In this document: piece by piece, positions 25,176-33,483 of the stretch
Layout of the letters: every line of letters begins with the position of its first letter
Position numbering within the stretch: position 1 is the stretch's first letter
From: Pseudarthrobacter cellobiosi
Lineage (GTDB): Bacteria > Actinomycetota > Actinomycetes > Actinomycetales > Micrococcaceae
Assembly (NCBI RefSeq): GCF_023913755.1
Contig: NZ_JAMXBJ010000039.1
Coordinates: 46,316-110,315 of the forward strand
Length of the DNA stretch: 64,000 nt
Reading direction: 5' to 3'
Program-made: the position numbers and the translations under genes
The notes under the pieces: model-generated
What the model was told of the DNA's origin: nothing
Databases searched by the model: none
What the model saw: only the letters and a program-made list of their open reading frames with translations

Positions 25176-26189
25176 ATGACTGATACTCTCCGCGTTGCCG
25201 TTATCGGCGCGGGCCGCATGGGCGCCGACCACATCAAGCGGCTCAGCACCCGCATCCACGGCGCCGAAGTGGCCGCCGTCGTCGACGTCGACCTCTCCCG
25301 GGCGCAGGCCGCCATCGAAGGGATCGACGGCGCCGTGGCCCTGGCCAGCGCCGACGAGGCACTGAACAACGGCGACGTCAACGCCGTGCTGATCGCCACG
25401 CCGGGCTTCCTCCACGAGGAAATCTTGTACAAGGCACTGGAGAAGGGCTTCCCGATCCTGTGCGAAAAGCCGCTCACCCCTGACGCCGAAAGTGCGTGGA
25501 AAGTTGTCCAGGCCGAAACGGCGCTGGGACACAAGCGCATCCAGGTGGGCTTCATGCGCCGCTTCGACGCCGAATACGCCGCCCTGGGCTCCGTCATCCG
25601 CGACGGCGAACTGGGCGAGCTGCTGATGCTCCACCACCAGCACCGCAACCCCACCACGCCTGCCGGCTTCACCAACGAGATGCTGATCAACGACTCCGTG
25701 GTCCACGAGTTCGACGCCATCCGCTTCTTCACCGGCGAGGAAATCACCTCCGTGCAGGTCCGCCTGGGCAAGGCCACCCGCAACGCCCCGAGCGGCCAGC
25801 ACGATCCGCAGCACGTACTGCTCGAAACCGAATCCGGCGTCCTGGCCGACGTCGAGATCTACGTCAACGCCAAGTTCGGCTACGAAGTGGCCACCCAGGC
25901 CTCGTTCGAGGACGGCATCGTTAGCATCGGCGGGGACAAAGGACCCTACACCCGCAGCGCCGGCCGCTGGGGCGGGAACGTCACCCCCGGCTTCGAGGAG
26001 CGCTTCGGCGCAGCGTACGACGTCGAGGTCCAGGCCTGGGCGGACGCTGCCCGCCGCGGCGAAATCGGCGGCCCCACCGCCTGGGACGGCTACGCCACCG
26101 CAGCCTGCTGCGAGGCCGGCGTCGAGGCCCAGAAGTCGGGCGAAAAGGTCAAGGTCCAGCTGAACGCTAAGCCGGACCTTTACAGCTAA
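25176..26189 (+). CDS. iolG: Inositol 2-dehydrogenase (Gfo/Idh/MocA family)
   Basis: This 337-residue NAD-dependent dehydrogenase oxidises myo-inositol to 2-keto-myo-inositol, the entry step of the pathway. It has the Rossmann motif VIGAGRMGADH (9-19), the catalytic CEKPLTP (Lys98) and the substrate helix LINDSVVHEFDAIRFF with the conserved Asp and His. Length is typical of IolG. It is the sixth gene of the iol operon and is followed by a long inverted repeat that separates it from iolH. Confidence 0.93.
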   Translation: MTDTLRVAVIGAGRMGADHIKRLSTRIHGAEVAAVVDVDLSRAQAAIEGIDGAVALASADEALNNGDVNAVLIATPGFLHEEILYKALEKGFPILCEKPLTPDAESAWKVVQAETALGHKRIQVGFMRRFDAEYAALGSVIRDGELGELLMLHHQHRNPTTPAGFTNEMLINDSVVHEFDAIRFFTGEEITSVQVRLGKATRNAPSGQHDPQHVLLETESGVLADVEIYVNAKFGYEVATQASFEDGIVSIGGDKGPYTRSAGRWGGNVTPGFEERFGAAYDVEVQAWADAARRGEIGGPTAWDGYATAACCEAGVEAQKSGEKVKVQLNAKPDLYS

Positions 26190-26207
26190 AGCCCCGCCCG
26201 CTCCCGT

Positions 26208-26267
26208 AGTTTTTGTCCAGATAATGCGACTTTGAGGCCCTTTCGGCGCATTATCTGGACAAAAACT
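26208..26267. repeat. 21-bp perfect inverted repeat between iolG and iolH
   Basis: The arms 26208-26228 and 26247-26267 are exact complements of 21 nt around an 18-nt loop containing TTGAGGCCC. The left arm begins AGTTTTTGTCC, so the right arm ends in GGACAAAAACT. It can act as an attenuator inside the operon, but the low GC of the arms is unlike a normal terminator stem here. See also 28742-28826 and 56845-56901. Confidence 0.7.
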
Positions 26268-26303
26268 CAGTTAGATCACTGACTCATTCACAAAGGAGTG
26301 ACC

Positions 26304-27176
26304 ATGAAAATCGCCCTGGACCCCACCCCGTTCCACCACAGCCACAGCCTGCTGGAATTTCCGCGCGTGGCCGCCGATCTCGGTTACAAGTACCTGCAGC
26401 TGACTCCGCACGCGGACATGATCCCGTTTTACAACCACCCCAAAGCCGACGATGAGCTTGTGGCCCAGATGAACAAGGCCTGCAAGGATGCCGGCGTCGA
26501 AATCGCGTCGGTGCTTCCCGTGCTGCGCTGGTCGGGTCCGGACGAGGATGCCCGCGAGGCAGCGGTCCGCTACTGGAAGCGCGCCATCCAAATTGCCGTG
26601 GACCTTGGCGTCAGCACCATGAACACCGAATTCAGCGGCCGCCCCGAAAAGGCCGAAGAATCCGAGCGCGCATTCTACCGCTCCATGGAAGAGCTGCTGC
26701 CGATCATCGAGCGGGAGGGCCTGGATGTCCTGATCGACCCGCACCCGGACGACTTCGTCGAAGACGGCCTGGCCGCCATCCGCGTCATCCGTGGCATCAA
26801 CTCGCCCAACATCGGCATGGTCTATGTTGCCTCGCACTCGTTCCACATGGGCAACAAGCCCCTTGAAATCATGCGGGCAGCGGGGGACAGGCTGCGCCTG
26901 GTCCACGTCTCGGACACCATGGACCATCACGCCTCCCACGGCCTGCGCTACATCACGAATCCGCCCGGAAACGCCGTGCGGGTGCACCAGCACCTGAAGA
27001 TCGGCGACGGCGACGTGAACTGGGACGAGTTCTTCGGCGGGCTCAAGGAAATCGGCTTCCTGGACAAGGACAACACCGTCATGGTGTCCAGTGTCTTCGC
27101 CGAAGACGACAACGCCGAGGACGTGTCCCGCTACCAGCTGGAGACAATGCGCAACTACGTCGCTCAGGCCAAGTAG
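26304..27176 (+). CDS. iolH: IolH-like sugar phosphate isomerase/epimerase
   Basis: This 290-residue TIM barrel of the AP-endonuclease-2 superfamily starts [19 protein letters not shown]. Probable metal ligands lie in [35 protein letters not shown] and [16 protein letters not shown]. It matches IolH of inositol clusters, whose exact reaction is not firmly established. ATG 26304 has an AGGAG ribosome binding site 5 nt upstream. The stop codon shares one base with a GTG of the transporter frame. Confidence 0.85.
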   Translation: MKIALDPTPFHHSHSLLEFPRVAADLGYKYLQLTPHADMIPFYNHPKADDELVAQMNKACKDAGVEIASVLPVLRWSGPDEDAREAAVRYWKRAIQIAVDLGVSTMNTEFSGRPEKAEESERAFYRSMEELLPIIEREGLDVLIDPHPDDFVEDGLAAIRVIRGINSPNIGMVYVASHSFHMGNKPLEIMRAAGDRLRLVHVSDTMDHHASHGLRYITNPPGNAVRVHQHLKIGDGDVNWDEFFGGLKEIGFLDKDNTVMVSSVFAEDDNAEDVSRYQLETMRNYVAQAK

Positions 27177-27208
27177 TGGTGGGGAAGACGGACCAAAGCA
27201 ACGGAACC

Positions 27209-28651
27209 ATGACGAATCCCGGCACAGTCCAATCCGACGCGCCCGGCACCACCAAGCCGAACAACCCGGCCAAACCGGCAAATCCGAAGAAGTTCATGCG
27301 GAAGGTGGCGCTCTTCTCCACGTTCGGCGGGCTCCTGTTCGGCTACGACACCGGCGTCATCAACGGCGCCTTGCCGTTTATGCAGCGGGACCTCGGACTG
27401 ACGCCGCTCACCGAAGGGCTGGTCACGTCCACGCTCCTGTTCGGCGCGGCCTTCGGCGCCATCAGCGCAGGCCGGCTCTCGGACCGCTTCGGCCGGCGTA
27501 AGACCATCATGGGACTGGCCCTTATCTTCGTCATGGCCACCATCGCCTGCACCATCTCGCCGAACACGGAGCTGCTCATCGCGGCCCGGACATTCCTGGG
27601 CCTGGCCGTGGGCGGCGCCTCCGTGATTGTCCCCGTGTACCTCGCGGAAATGTCCCCGGCGGCCCAACGCGGCCGCATCGTCACCCAAAACGAGCTGATG
27701 ATCGTCACGGGCCAGTTCCTGGCCTTCACCTTCAATGCAGTACTCGGCAACGCTTTCCCCGAAGAAACGCACGTGTGGCGCTGGATGCTGGTTATCGCCA
27801 CGCTCCCGGCCGTGGTCCTGTGGTTCGGCATGCTGGTCCTGCCGGAGAGCCCGCGCTGGCTGGCGTCGGCCGGCCGCTTCGGGGCCGTCCTTGAGGTGCT
27901 GCGCTCCACCCGCGCCGCCGGCGACGTCTCCGCGGAGTTCGACGAGGTGCGGCAGGCAGCCCGGGAGGATTACCAGGCCAGGATGGGCACGTTCAAGGAT
28001 CTCACCGTTCCGTGGATCCGCAGGATCTTCGTGGTGGGCCTGGGCATGGCGATCATCAACCAGATCAGCGGCGTCAACGCCATCATGTACTACGGGACGT
28101 CCATCCTGTCCTCGTCCGGATTCGGCGACCAAGGCGCCCTGATTGCCAACGTCCTCAACGGCGTCACGTCGGTGGCGGCCGTCGTCGTTGGCATGTATCT
28201 GATGACGCGGGTGCCCCGCAAGCCCATGCTGATCGTGGGACTGTGCGGCACGGCGTCGTCCCTGACGGCCATCGCGCTCGTCTCCATGCTCCTGCCGGAG
28301 AGCACGTTGCGCGGCTACCTAGTGCTGCTGTTCATGGTGACATTCCTGGCTTCCATGCAGGGCTGCATCGGCACTGTCACCTGGCTCACCATGTCCGAGA
28401 TATTCCCCATGCACGTCCGCGGCATCGCGATGGGCATCTGCGTCTTTGTGCTTTGGATGATCAACTTCCTGATCGGGTTCTTCTTCCCGCAGATGGTCTC
28501 GTGGATCGGGGTTTCGGCGACGTTCTTCATCTTCGTGGCACTGCAGCTGAGTGCCATTGTCTGGGTCAAGCGCGTCGTTCCGGAGACCAAGGATAAGTCC
28601 CTGGAGGAGCTCGAGCACCTGTTCAAGCAGCGCTCAGGCGTGTCTGTCTAA
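27209..28651 (+). CDS. iolT: MFS sugar porter, IolT-like inositol transporter
   Basis: This 480-residue transporter has 12 predicted helices and sugar-porter signatures: [12 protein letters not shown] (loop 2-3), [26 protein letters not shown] (helix 7) and [13 protein letters not shown] (C-terminal). Inositol import by proton symport is inferred from its place at the end of the iol operon. The frame is open from GTG 27176 (overlapping the iolH stop); I chose ATG 27209, 11 codons later, but the coupled GTG cannot be excluded. A perfect hairpin terminator follows. Confidence 0.85.
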   Translation: MTNPGTVQSDAPGTTKPNNPAKPANPKKFMRKVALFSTFGGLLFGYDTGVINGALPFMQRDLGLTPLTEGLVTSTLLFGAAFGAISAGRLSDRFGRRKTIMGLALIFVMATIACTISPNTELLIAARTFLGLAVGGASVIVPVYLAEMSPAAQRGRIVTQNELMIVTGQFLAFTFNAVLGNAFPEETHVWRWMLVIATLPAVVLWFGMLVLPESPRWLASAGRFGAVLEVLRSTRAAGDVSAEFDEVRQAAREDYQARMGTFKDLTVPWIRRIFVVGLGMAIINQISGVNAIMYYGTSILSSSGFGDQGALIANVLNGVTSVAAVVVGMYLMTRVPRKPMLIVGLCGTASSLTAIALVSMLLPESTLRGYLVLLFMVTFLASMQGCIGTVTWLTMSEIFPMHVRGIAMGICVFVLWMINFLIGFFFPQMVSWIGVSATFFIFVALQLSAIVWVKRVVPETKDKSLEELEHLFKQRSGVSV

Positions 28652-28677
28652 GGTGACGCCGCACCCCAAGGTGACGC

Positions 28678-28713
28678 AAAAACGCCCGACGCCGGCCGGC
28701 GTCGGGCGTTTTT
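28678..28713 (+). terminator. Rho-independent terminator of the iol operon
   Basis: Two 18-nt arms (28678-28695, 28696-28713) are perfect complements: AAAAACGCCCGACGCCGG and its reverse, ending in five T. It lies 26 nt after the transporter stop. Confidence 0.93.
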
Positions 28714-28741
28714 ACGTCCAGCGGGTGCGGGGCCATGGACG

Positions 28742-28826
28742 CTCTCTCACTTCCTGCAGGAAAATCCGGATCCCTCTCTCACCAGGTGAGAGAGGGATCC
28801 GGGAAAACGCGCAGGAAGTGAGAGAG
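28742..28826. repeat. Nested double inverted repeat
   Basis: The outer arms CTCTCTCACTTCCTGC (28742-28757) and its complement (28811-28826) enclose a second perfect repeat, 28766-28783 with 28785-28802 (18 bp, 1-nt centre), starting CCGGATCCCTC. CTCTCTCAC occurs in both the inner and outer arms. It starts 28 nt after the iol terminator and ends 4 nt before the stop of the broken dehydrogenase. It has no T-tract and looks like a mobile or REP-type palindrome, not a terminator. Confidence 0.75.
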
Positions 28827-28830
28827 GGTG

Positions 28831-29853
28831 CTAGAGCGCGACCACCGCGTTCTCCAGCGCACTGCGGCGGGCCGCATCCAGCACTTCCAGGGTGCGGATT
28901 CCTTCGGTTGCCGGTACGGGCTCGGGTCCGTCGCCGCGGACTGCGCGGGCGAACTCTGTATAAAAGCCGGCATAGTTCCCCTGTGCCGAGGCAATGGCCT
29001 CGCGGCCGTCCCTCGTGGACAGCATGCCCCAGTTTTCGGCCGAGTCGATGCCCCACGTTGCCGGTTCCTCGATCGGACGGCGTCCCGACATCAGGGCGTC
29101 CGCCTGAACGTCGGCGCCGGAGGCGACGTAGCTGCCCCTGCTGCCGTAGGCCCGCAGCTCCCGCGTGGTGGAATGGTTGAGTTTGCTGGCGGACACCGTG
29201 GAGACGGTTCCCGACGCATGCGTCATGGTGACAACAAAGCCGCAGTCCGTCCGTTCGCCGAAACGATCGGTCCAGTCCAGGGTCGCGTGCACGTGGCTCG
29301 CTGGCCCCAGCAGCCACAGCATCTGGTCAACCAGGTGGCTGCCCAGGTCCCGCAGGAGACCGCCGCTGGCACCAAGTTCAAGGCTGTCAGCGTTGTCCTG
29401 GTCCATGGTCGAATGCACCCGCCACGTCTCACCGAGTTCCCCTGAGGCCAGCACGTTTGCGAGTGTGAGGATATCCGCGTCGCGGCGCCGGTTGTGGTAG
29501 ACGTTCAGGACAACGCCGGCCCGCGTGGCGGCCTCGGCGAGTTCACGCGCAGCCTCCGCATTCGGGGCGAAGGGTTTGTCGGCCACAACGTGCACGCCCG
29601 CTGTGATGGCTTCCATAACCAGGTCACGGCGGGTGTGGGGCGGCGTGGTGATGGTCACCGCGTCCACGCCGGCGTCGAGCAACTCGGCCAGACTCCCATA
29701 AACAGGCAGGCCCGGGAAGTCCGCTTCCGCCTGCGCCCGTTTCGCTTCCGAACGGGCCACAATGCCCACCAGCTCGACTCCCTCGGCCGCTTCAATGAAC
29801 GGGGCATGGAAGTACCTGCCGCCTGCTCCCTATCCGACAATGCCAATACGCAT
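28831..29853 (-). pseudogene. Gfo/Idh/MocA oxidoreductase broken by an in-frame TAG
   Basis: From ATG 29853 (ribosome binding site AAGGA) the frame reads MRIGIVG, then TAG at 29832-29830, then GAGGRYFHAPFIEAAEGVEL and the whole rest of a normal oxidoreductase. The stop replaces the residue between GIVG and GAGG in the nucleotide-binding loop, normally Tyr or a similar residue (TAT/TAC to TAG is one change). Downstream motifs are intact: VADKPFAPN (catalytic Lys) and GASGGLLRDLGSHLVDQMLWLLG. Restart at GTG 29769 would lack the NAD(P) loop. It is either a young pseudogene or a sequencing error. Not part of the iol operon: opposite strand. Confidence 0.88.
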
Positions 29854-29894
29854 GTTCGTTTCCTTCTCTTTTAGGGATGGCCTGCCTCCGGTCA

Positions 29895-29932
29895 CAGCAA
29901 GGGGGCGACGCATATGCGCCGCCCCCTTGCTG
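29895..29932. terminator. Terminator after the minus-strand TIM-barrel gene
   Basis: CAGCAAGGGGGCG (29895-29907) pairs perfectly with 29920-29932. The loop itself contains the palindrome GCATATGC. It lies 31 nt past the stop of the gene at 29964-30983. Confidence 0.8.
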
Positions 29933-29963
29933 TTCACAGGCCTTTGCCTGACGAATTGGTTGG

Positions 29964-30983
29964 CTAAGCCGTCAGGTTCAGCGAAGACCTGAGCGCGGCG
30001 TCAGCATCCCGCAGCACCTTGGCCGCCACCTGCAGGCCCTCGATCCGGCCCAGTGAGACGTCCTCGTGCTCGATGTTGACCAGCATCTCCGGGTCTACCT
30101 CGTGCAGGGCCCGGAGGAACTCTGTCCAATAGGCGGTGTTATGCCCGCGGCCCAGAGCCACGAAGTCCCAGGCAGAGTTCTTGGGCCACTCGTTGGCCCA
30201 CTCGTCGCCGCCGAGGTTGGTGCGGTTTTCCTCCGGCGCGAGCCGGCGGAAGCTGTTGTCCAGCACGCCGTACAGCGCAGCGTTTTCGGTGTTAACACGG
30301 ACATCTTTCGCCGCCGCCTGAAAGACGAGCGGTCCGAGTTCGCGCACGACGGCAACCGGGTCCATCTGCTGCCAGAACAGGTGGGAGGCATCCAGTTCGA
30401 CGCCGACATGCGTTGCGTTGGTCAGCTCGATCAGCTTGTGGACGTCGGCGGTGTTGAAGACGAGGTTCTGCGGGTGCAGTTCGAGAGCCACCTTGACGCC
30501 GTGGTCAGCGGCCAGGCGGTCGGTTTCCTTCCAAAACGCTGCGGCCACGCCCCACTGGTAGTCCAAGACGTCCAATGCTGCCGAGTTCCAGGCGTTGACC
30601 ACCCAGTTGACGGTGGTGGCTCCGGGCTCTCCGCCGGGCAGGCCGGACATCGTAACTACCCGGTCCTGGCCGAGGCGGCTGGCCAGACGGATGGAGCGAC
30701 GAATATCTTCGGCGTGCTTCTCGCCGATCTCACGGTTGGGGTGCAGCGGGTTGCCGTTGCAGTTGAGTCCTGCGATGGAAACTCCGGTGCCCTCGAAAAG
30801 GGCCAGGTAGTCGTCGCGGGCGGCGTCGCTTTCCAGGATCTGGTCCATGGTGGGGACGTGCACGGCGGGGAGAAAGCCGCCAGTGTTGATCTCGATACCG
30901 GTGAGGCCAAGCTCGGCAATGACCTTCAGTGCTTCGGGAAGTGGCCGGTCATGCAGGACTGCGTTGTAGATACCGAGCCTCAT
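29964..30983 (-). CDS. Sugar phosphate isomerase/epimerase (TIM barrel)
   Basis: This 339-residue AP-endonuclease-2-fold protein starts MRLGIYNAVLHDRPLPEALK. Likely metal-site segments are VALELHPQNLVFN, GVELDASHLFWQQMD, AAAKDVRVN and VNIEHEDVSLG. It overlaps the upstream dehydrogenase by 4 nt (ATGA), so the two proteins are made together. Such pairs oxidise a sugar or glycoside and then isomerise or eliminate the keto product. The substrate is unknown. A hairpin terminator follows. Confidence 0.82.
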   Translation of the reverse strand: MRLGIYNAVLHDRPLPEALKVIAELGLTGIEINTGGFLPAVHVPTMDQILESDAARDDYLALFEGTGVSIAGLNCNGNPLHPNREIGEKHAEDIRRSIRLASRLGQDRVVTMSGLPGGEPGATTVNWVVNAWNSAALDVLDYQWGVAAAFWKETDRLAADHGVKVALELHPQNLVFNTADVHKLIELTNATHVGVELDASHLFWQQMDPVAVVRELGPLVFQAAAKDVRVNTENAALYGVLDNSFRRLAPEENRTNLGGDEWANEWPKNSAWDFVALGRGHNTAYWTEFLRALHEVDPEMLVNIEHEDVSLGRIEGLQVAAKVLRDADAALRSSLNLTA

Positions 30984-32167
30984 AGCGTGATCTTCTTTCC
31001 GTTGTTGAGGGCGGATTCGGCCACTGCGCCGAGCAGTTCCATGTTGCGCACGCCTTCGTCGAACGTGGCGCAGCGGGGGAGGGACTCTTCTTCGCTGAGA
31101 CCGGCGACCTCTTCGAGGAACGCGCGGGCCTGGTAGCCGAAGGCGTCGTTCTGGCCGAAGCCGACTTCGGGGGCGTCCATGGCAAGACCCCCGGCGATGT
31201 AGGGGTGCCCCGGGCCGAGGATGACCTGGCGGTAACCGTTCTCGTTGCCGGAACCGTCGTTGAGGAACAGCTGGATCTCGGCCGGGCGGCGCTGGTCAAA
31301 TTTGGCGGCACCGTTCTCGCAGAACACCTCGAACTGCAGGCTGTTGGCGTGCCCGGCCGCAACCCGGGAGACCTCAAAACTGCCGGCGCCGGTTCCGAAC
31401 TCCGCGTTGAAGGCTGCGTAGTCGTCGTTCTCGACGGCTTCGAAGGTGTCGCTGACGGCAGCATGGTCGTGGCCCATAACGGCCGCGAGCGGCAGGGGCC
31501 GCTTGTCGATCACGGTGCTGAGGCTGCCGCCGGTGATCGACTTGATGTCGCCACAGAGGAACTCGGAAATGTACGTCAGGTGGCTTCCAACATCGGCGAG
31601 CGCACCGGAGCCGGGGCCGCCCTTGTAGCGCCAGCTCATGGGAGCGGAGGGGCTGAAGCCGTAATCGGTCCAGTAGCGGCCGCTGAAGTGCAGGACATTA
31701 CCGAGGACGCCGTTGCGGATCAGGTCCCGGATGTAGGCGATGCCGGGGGTGCGGCGGAACGTGAAGCCAATACGGGCGATCGTTCCGCCGGCCTCGGCCG
31801 CGCGGGCTGCCTCGGCCATGGCGCGGGCGTCTGCCAGGGAGTCGCTCAGCGGCTTTTCGCACAGCACGTGCTTGCCAGCCGCGAGCAGGCCCTCCACCAC
31901 TTCGCGGTGGAGCGAGTTGGCGATGACCACGCTGACGACGTCGATGTCATCGGCTTCGGCGATTGCCTGCCATGACGTGTCGTTGCGTTCGTATCCGAAA
32001 CGGCGGGCGGCCAACGAGCCGAATTCGGCGTTGACGTCGCCGATCGAGACCAGGCGCACCGGGGGAAGTACCGGGCTGTAGAGGGCAGACGCGGTGCGGT
32101 ATGCAGCAGCGTGGGCTTTGCCGGCCATGCCTGCACCGATGACGGCGACGCCTAGGCTTTCAGCCAT
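30980..32167 (-). CDS. Gfo/Idh/MocA oxidoreductase, long subfamily
   Basis: This 395-residue NAD(P)-dependent dehydrogenase has AVIGAGMAGKAHAAAYR at the N-terminus, CEKPLSDS with the catalytic Lys, FTFRRTPGIAYIRDLI and GSGALADVGSHLTYISEFL. The GKAH start, the Pro-rich insertion before the second strand and the RRTP segment resemble, from memory, the subfamily that includes levoglucosan dehydrogenase. It is longer than IolG by about 55 residues. First gene of a two-gene operon divergent from a LacI regulator, with a perfect palindrome between them. Substrate uncertain: an anhydro-sugar, glucoside or inositol derivative. Confidence 0.83.
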   Translation of the reverse strand: MAESLGVAVIGAGMAGKAHAAAYRTASALYSPVLPPVRLVSIGDVNAEFGSLAARRFGYERNDTSWQAIAEADDIDVVSVVIANSLHREVVEGLLAAGKHVLCEKPLSDSLADARAMAEAARAAEAGGTIARIGFTFRRTPGIAYIRDLIRNGVLGNVLHFSGRYWTDYGFSPSAPMSWRYKGGPGSGALADVGSHLTYISEFLCGDIKSITGGSLSTVIDKRPLPLAAVMGHDHAAVSDTFEAVENDDYAAFNAEFGTGAGSFEVSRVAAGHANSLQFEVFCENGAAKFDQRRPAEIQLFLNDGSGNENGYRQVILGPGHPYIAGGLAMDAPEVGFGQNDAFGYQARAFLEEVAGLSEEESLPRCATFDEGVRNMELLGAVAESALNNGKKITL

Positions 32168-32215
32168 TGATTTCTCCTTTGAAATTCAGCCGCGGCGGGA
32201 AGTTCCAACGGCATT

Positions 32216-32229
32216 TTGTAGCGCTACAA
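32216..32229. promoter_or_regulatory. LacI-family operator, perfect 14-bp palindrome
   Basis: TTGTAGCGCTACAA lies in the 154-bp gap between the divergent dehydrogenase gene and the LacI regulator gene. It has the CG/GC-centred symmetry of LacI-family sites and is 49 nt upstream of the dehydrogenase start, placing it over that promoter. Confidence 0.75.
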
Positions 32230-32321
32230 TTTAGTGCACTGGATCTGAGCGTATCCATGTATGTATGTCCTGTCAATCAACTGGCGGATATCCTCAAGGG
32301 CAGACACGAAAGGCACCTCCG

Positions 32322-33335
32322 ATGACGTTGCACAGCCCCAAGGCACGACGCCCGACGATCTATGACGTGGCGAAGCAGGCGGGCGTCTCGCCGTCGCTGG
32401 TTTCACTCGTACTGCAGAATCCCGCGAGGGTGAGCGACAAGCGCCGCGAAGCCGTCCAGGCGGCCATCTCGGACCTCGGGTACCGCCCCAGCCGCGCCGC
32501 CACTACGCTTGCCAGCAGTCGCACGAAGAGCATTGGGCTGGTGATTGACGACTACCGGAACCTGTGGTTCGTCGATCTGCTGCGGGGGATGGAGTCTGCG
32601 CTGACGGAACATGGCTACCAGGTCATGCTGGCTGATTCCCGCCCCGGGGAGAACCGCATCCAGGAAGCTGCCGACGGTTTGCTTGCCATGCACGTTGACG
32701 GGCTGGTGATAGCGGCGGAGCCAAGCGCGTCAATGTTGGCTGGGGCGGGGGTTCCGACGGTCGTGGCTGGGTGGCGCGATGGTGTGCCGGCCGGCGCTGA
32801 TCTGATTACCAACGACGACGACGGTGGCGGCGGCATGGCGGCCAGCCACCTTCTGGGGCTCGGCCACATCCGGATAGGCCACCTTTCCGGAGCCGGCGGT
32901 GCCGCTGCGCACCGGCGCGCGGGCTTCCTCAGCCGGCTCCGGGAGTCCGGCGCCGAACTTCGGATTGCGGGGGAGGCCGGTGGCACGTCCGAGGAGGATG
33001 GCTACGCCTCGACGTGCTGGCTGCTGGACCACTATCCGGACACCACTGCCATCTTCGCCGCCAATGACACCATGGCCTTGGGTGCCTTGGGTGCCATCAA
33101 GGCGCGCGGGCTTGCGGTCCCGGCGGACATCTCCGTGATCGGATACGACAATTCAACCCTGGCAAAGTCGCGGTATCTGGAGCTGACCTCAGTAGACAAC
33201 CGAAGCGATCTGGTGGGCGTGGATGTGGCCAAGGCGCTGCTTGCACGCATTCGCGACGCCGCGGTTGGCCCGCAACGCAAGCTGATTGAGCCGGCCCTGG
33301 TTGTTCGCGGGACCACGGCGCGGCCGGCATTTTAG
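32322..33335 (+). CDS. LacI-family transcriptional regulator
   Basis: This 337-residue regulator has an HTH in TIYDVAKQAGVSPSLVSLVL (about 11-30), a hinge (YRPSRAATTLASSRTKSIG) and an effector-binding domain with VIDDYRNLWFVDLL. ATG 32322 places the HTH normally; the longer frame from 32265 does not look coding. Divergent from the dehydrogenase/TIM-barrel pair, which it probably represses through the palindrome at 32216. It reads toward the ABC transporter, but that unit has its own promoter. Confidence 0.88.
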   Translation: MTLHSPKARRPTIYDVAKQAGVSPSLVSLVLQNPARVSDKRREAVQAAISDLGYRPSRAATTLASSRTKSIGLVIDDYRNLWFVDLLRGMESALTEHGYQVMLADSRPGENRIQEAADGLLAMHVDGLVIAAEPSASMLAGAGVPTVVAGWRDGVPAGADLITNDDDGGGGMAASHLLGLGHIRIGHLSGAGGAAAHRRAGFLSRLRESGAELRIAGEAGGTSEEDGYASTCWLLDHYPDTTAIFAANDTMALGALGAIKARGLAVPADISVIGYDNSTLAKSRYLELTSVDNRSDLVGVDVAKALLARIRDAAVGPQRKLIEPALVVRGTTARPAF

Positions 33336-33372
33336 GGCGGCCGCAGTAGGCTCCTAACGTAAAAACATCCTA

Positions 33373-33417
33373 ATGTCAGGACAAACTATTGACATTCGTG
33401 AGTTGAATCACCATGAT
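33373..33417 (+). promoter_or_regulatory. Sugar ABC transporter promoter with IolR-type operator (site 3)
   Basis: ATGTCAGGACAAAC (33373-33386) is followed 2 nt later by TTGACA (33389-33394), 17 nt and CATGAT (33412-33417). The layout is the same as at iolC, with 16 nt from the operator start to the -35. The motif is identical to site 1. Confidence 0.65.
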
Positions 33418-33483
33418 CGAGGTAGACAGTGCTCCGGCAGTTGCAGAGTGGCAGCCCGGACCCTGAGATCAAAGGAGATTAAC

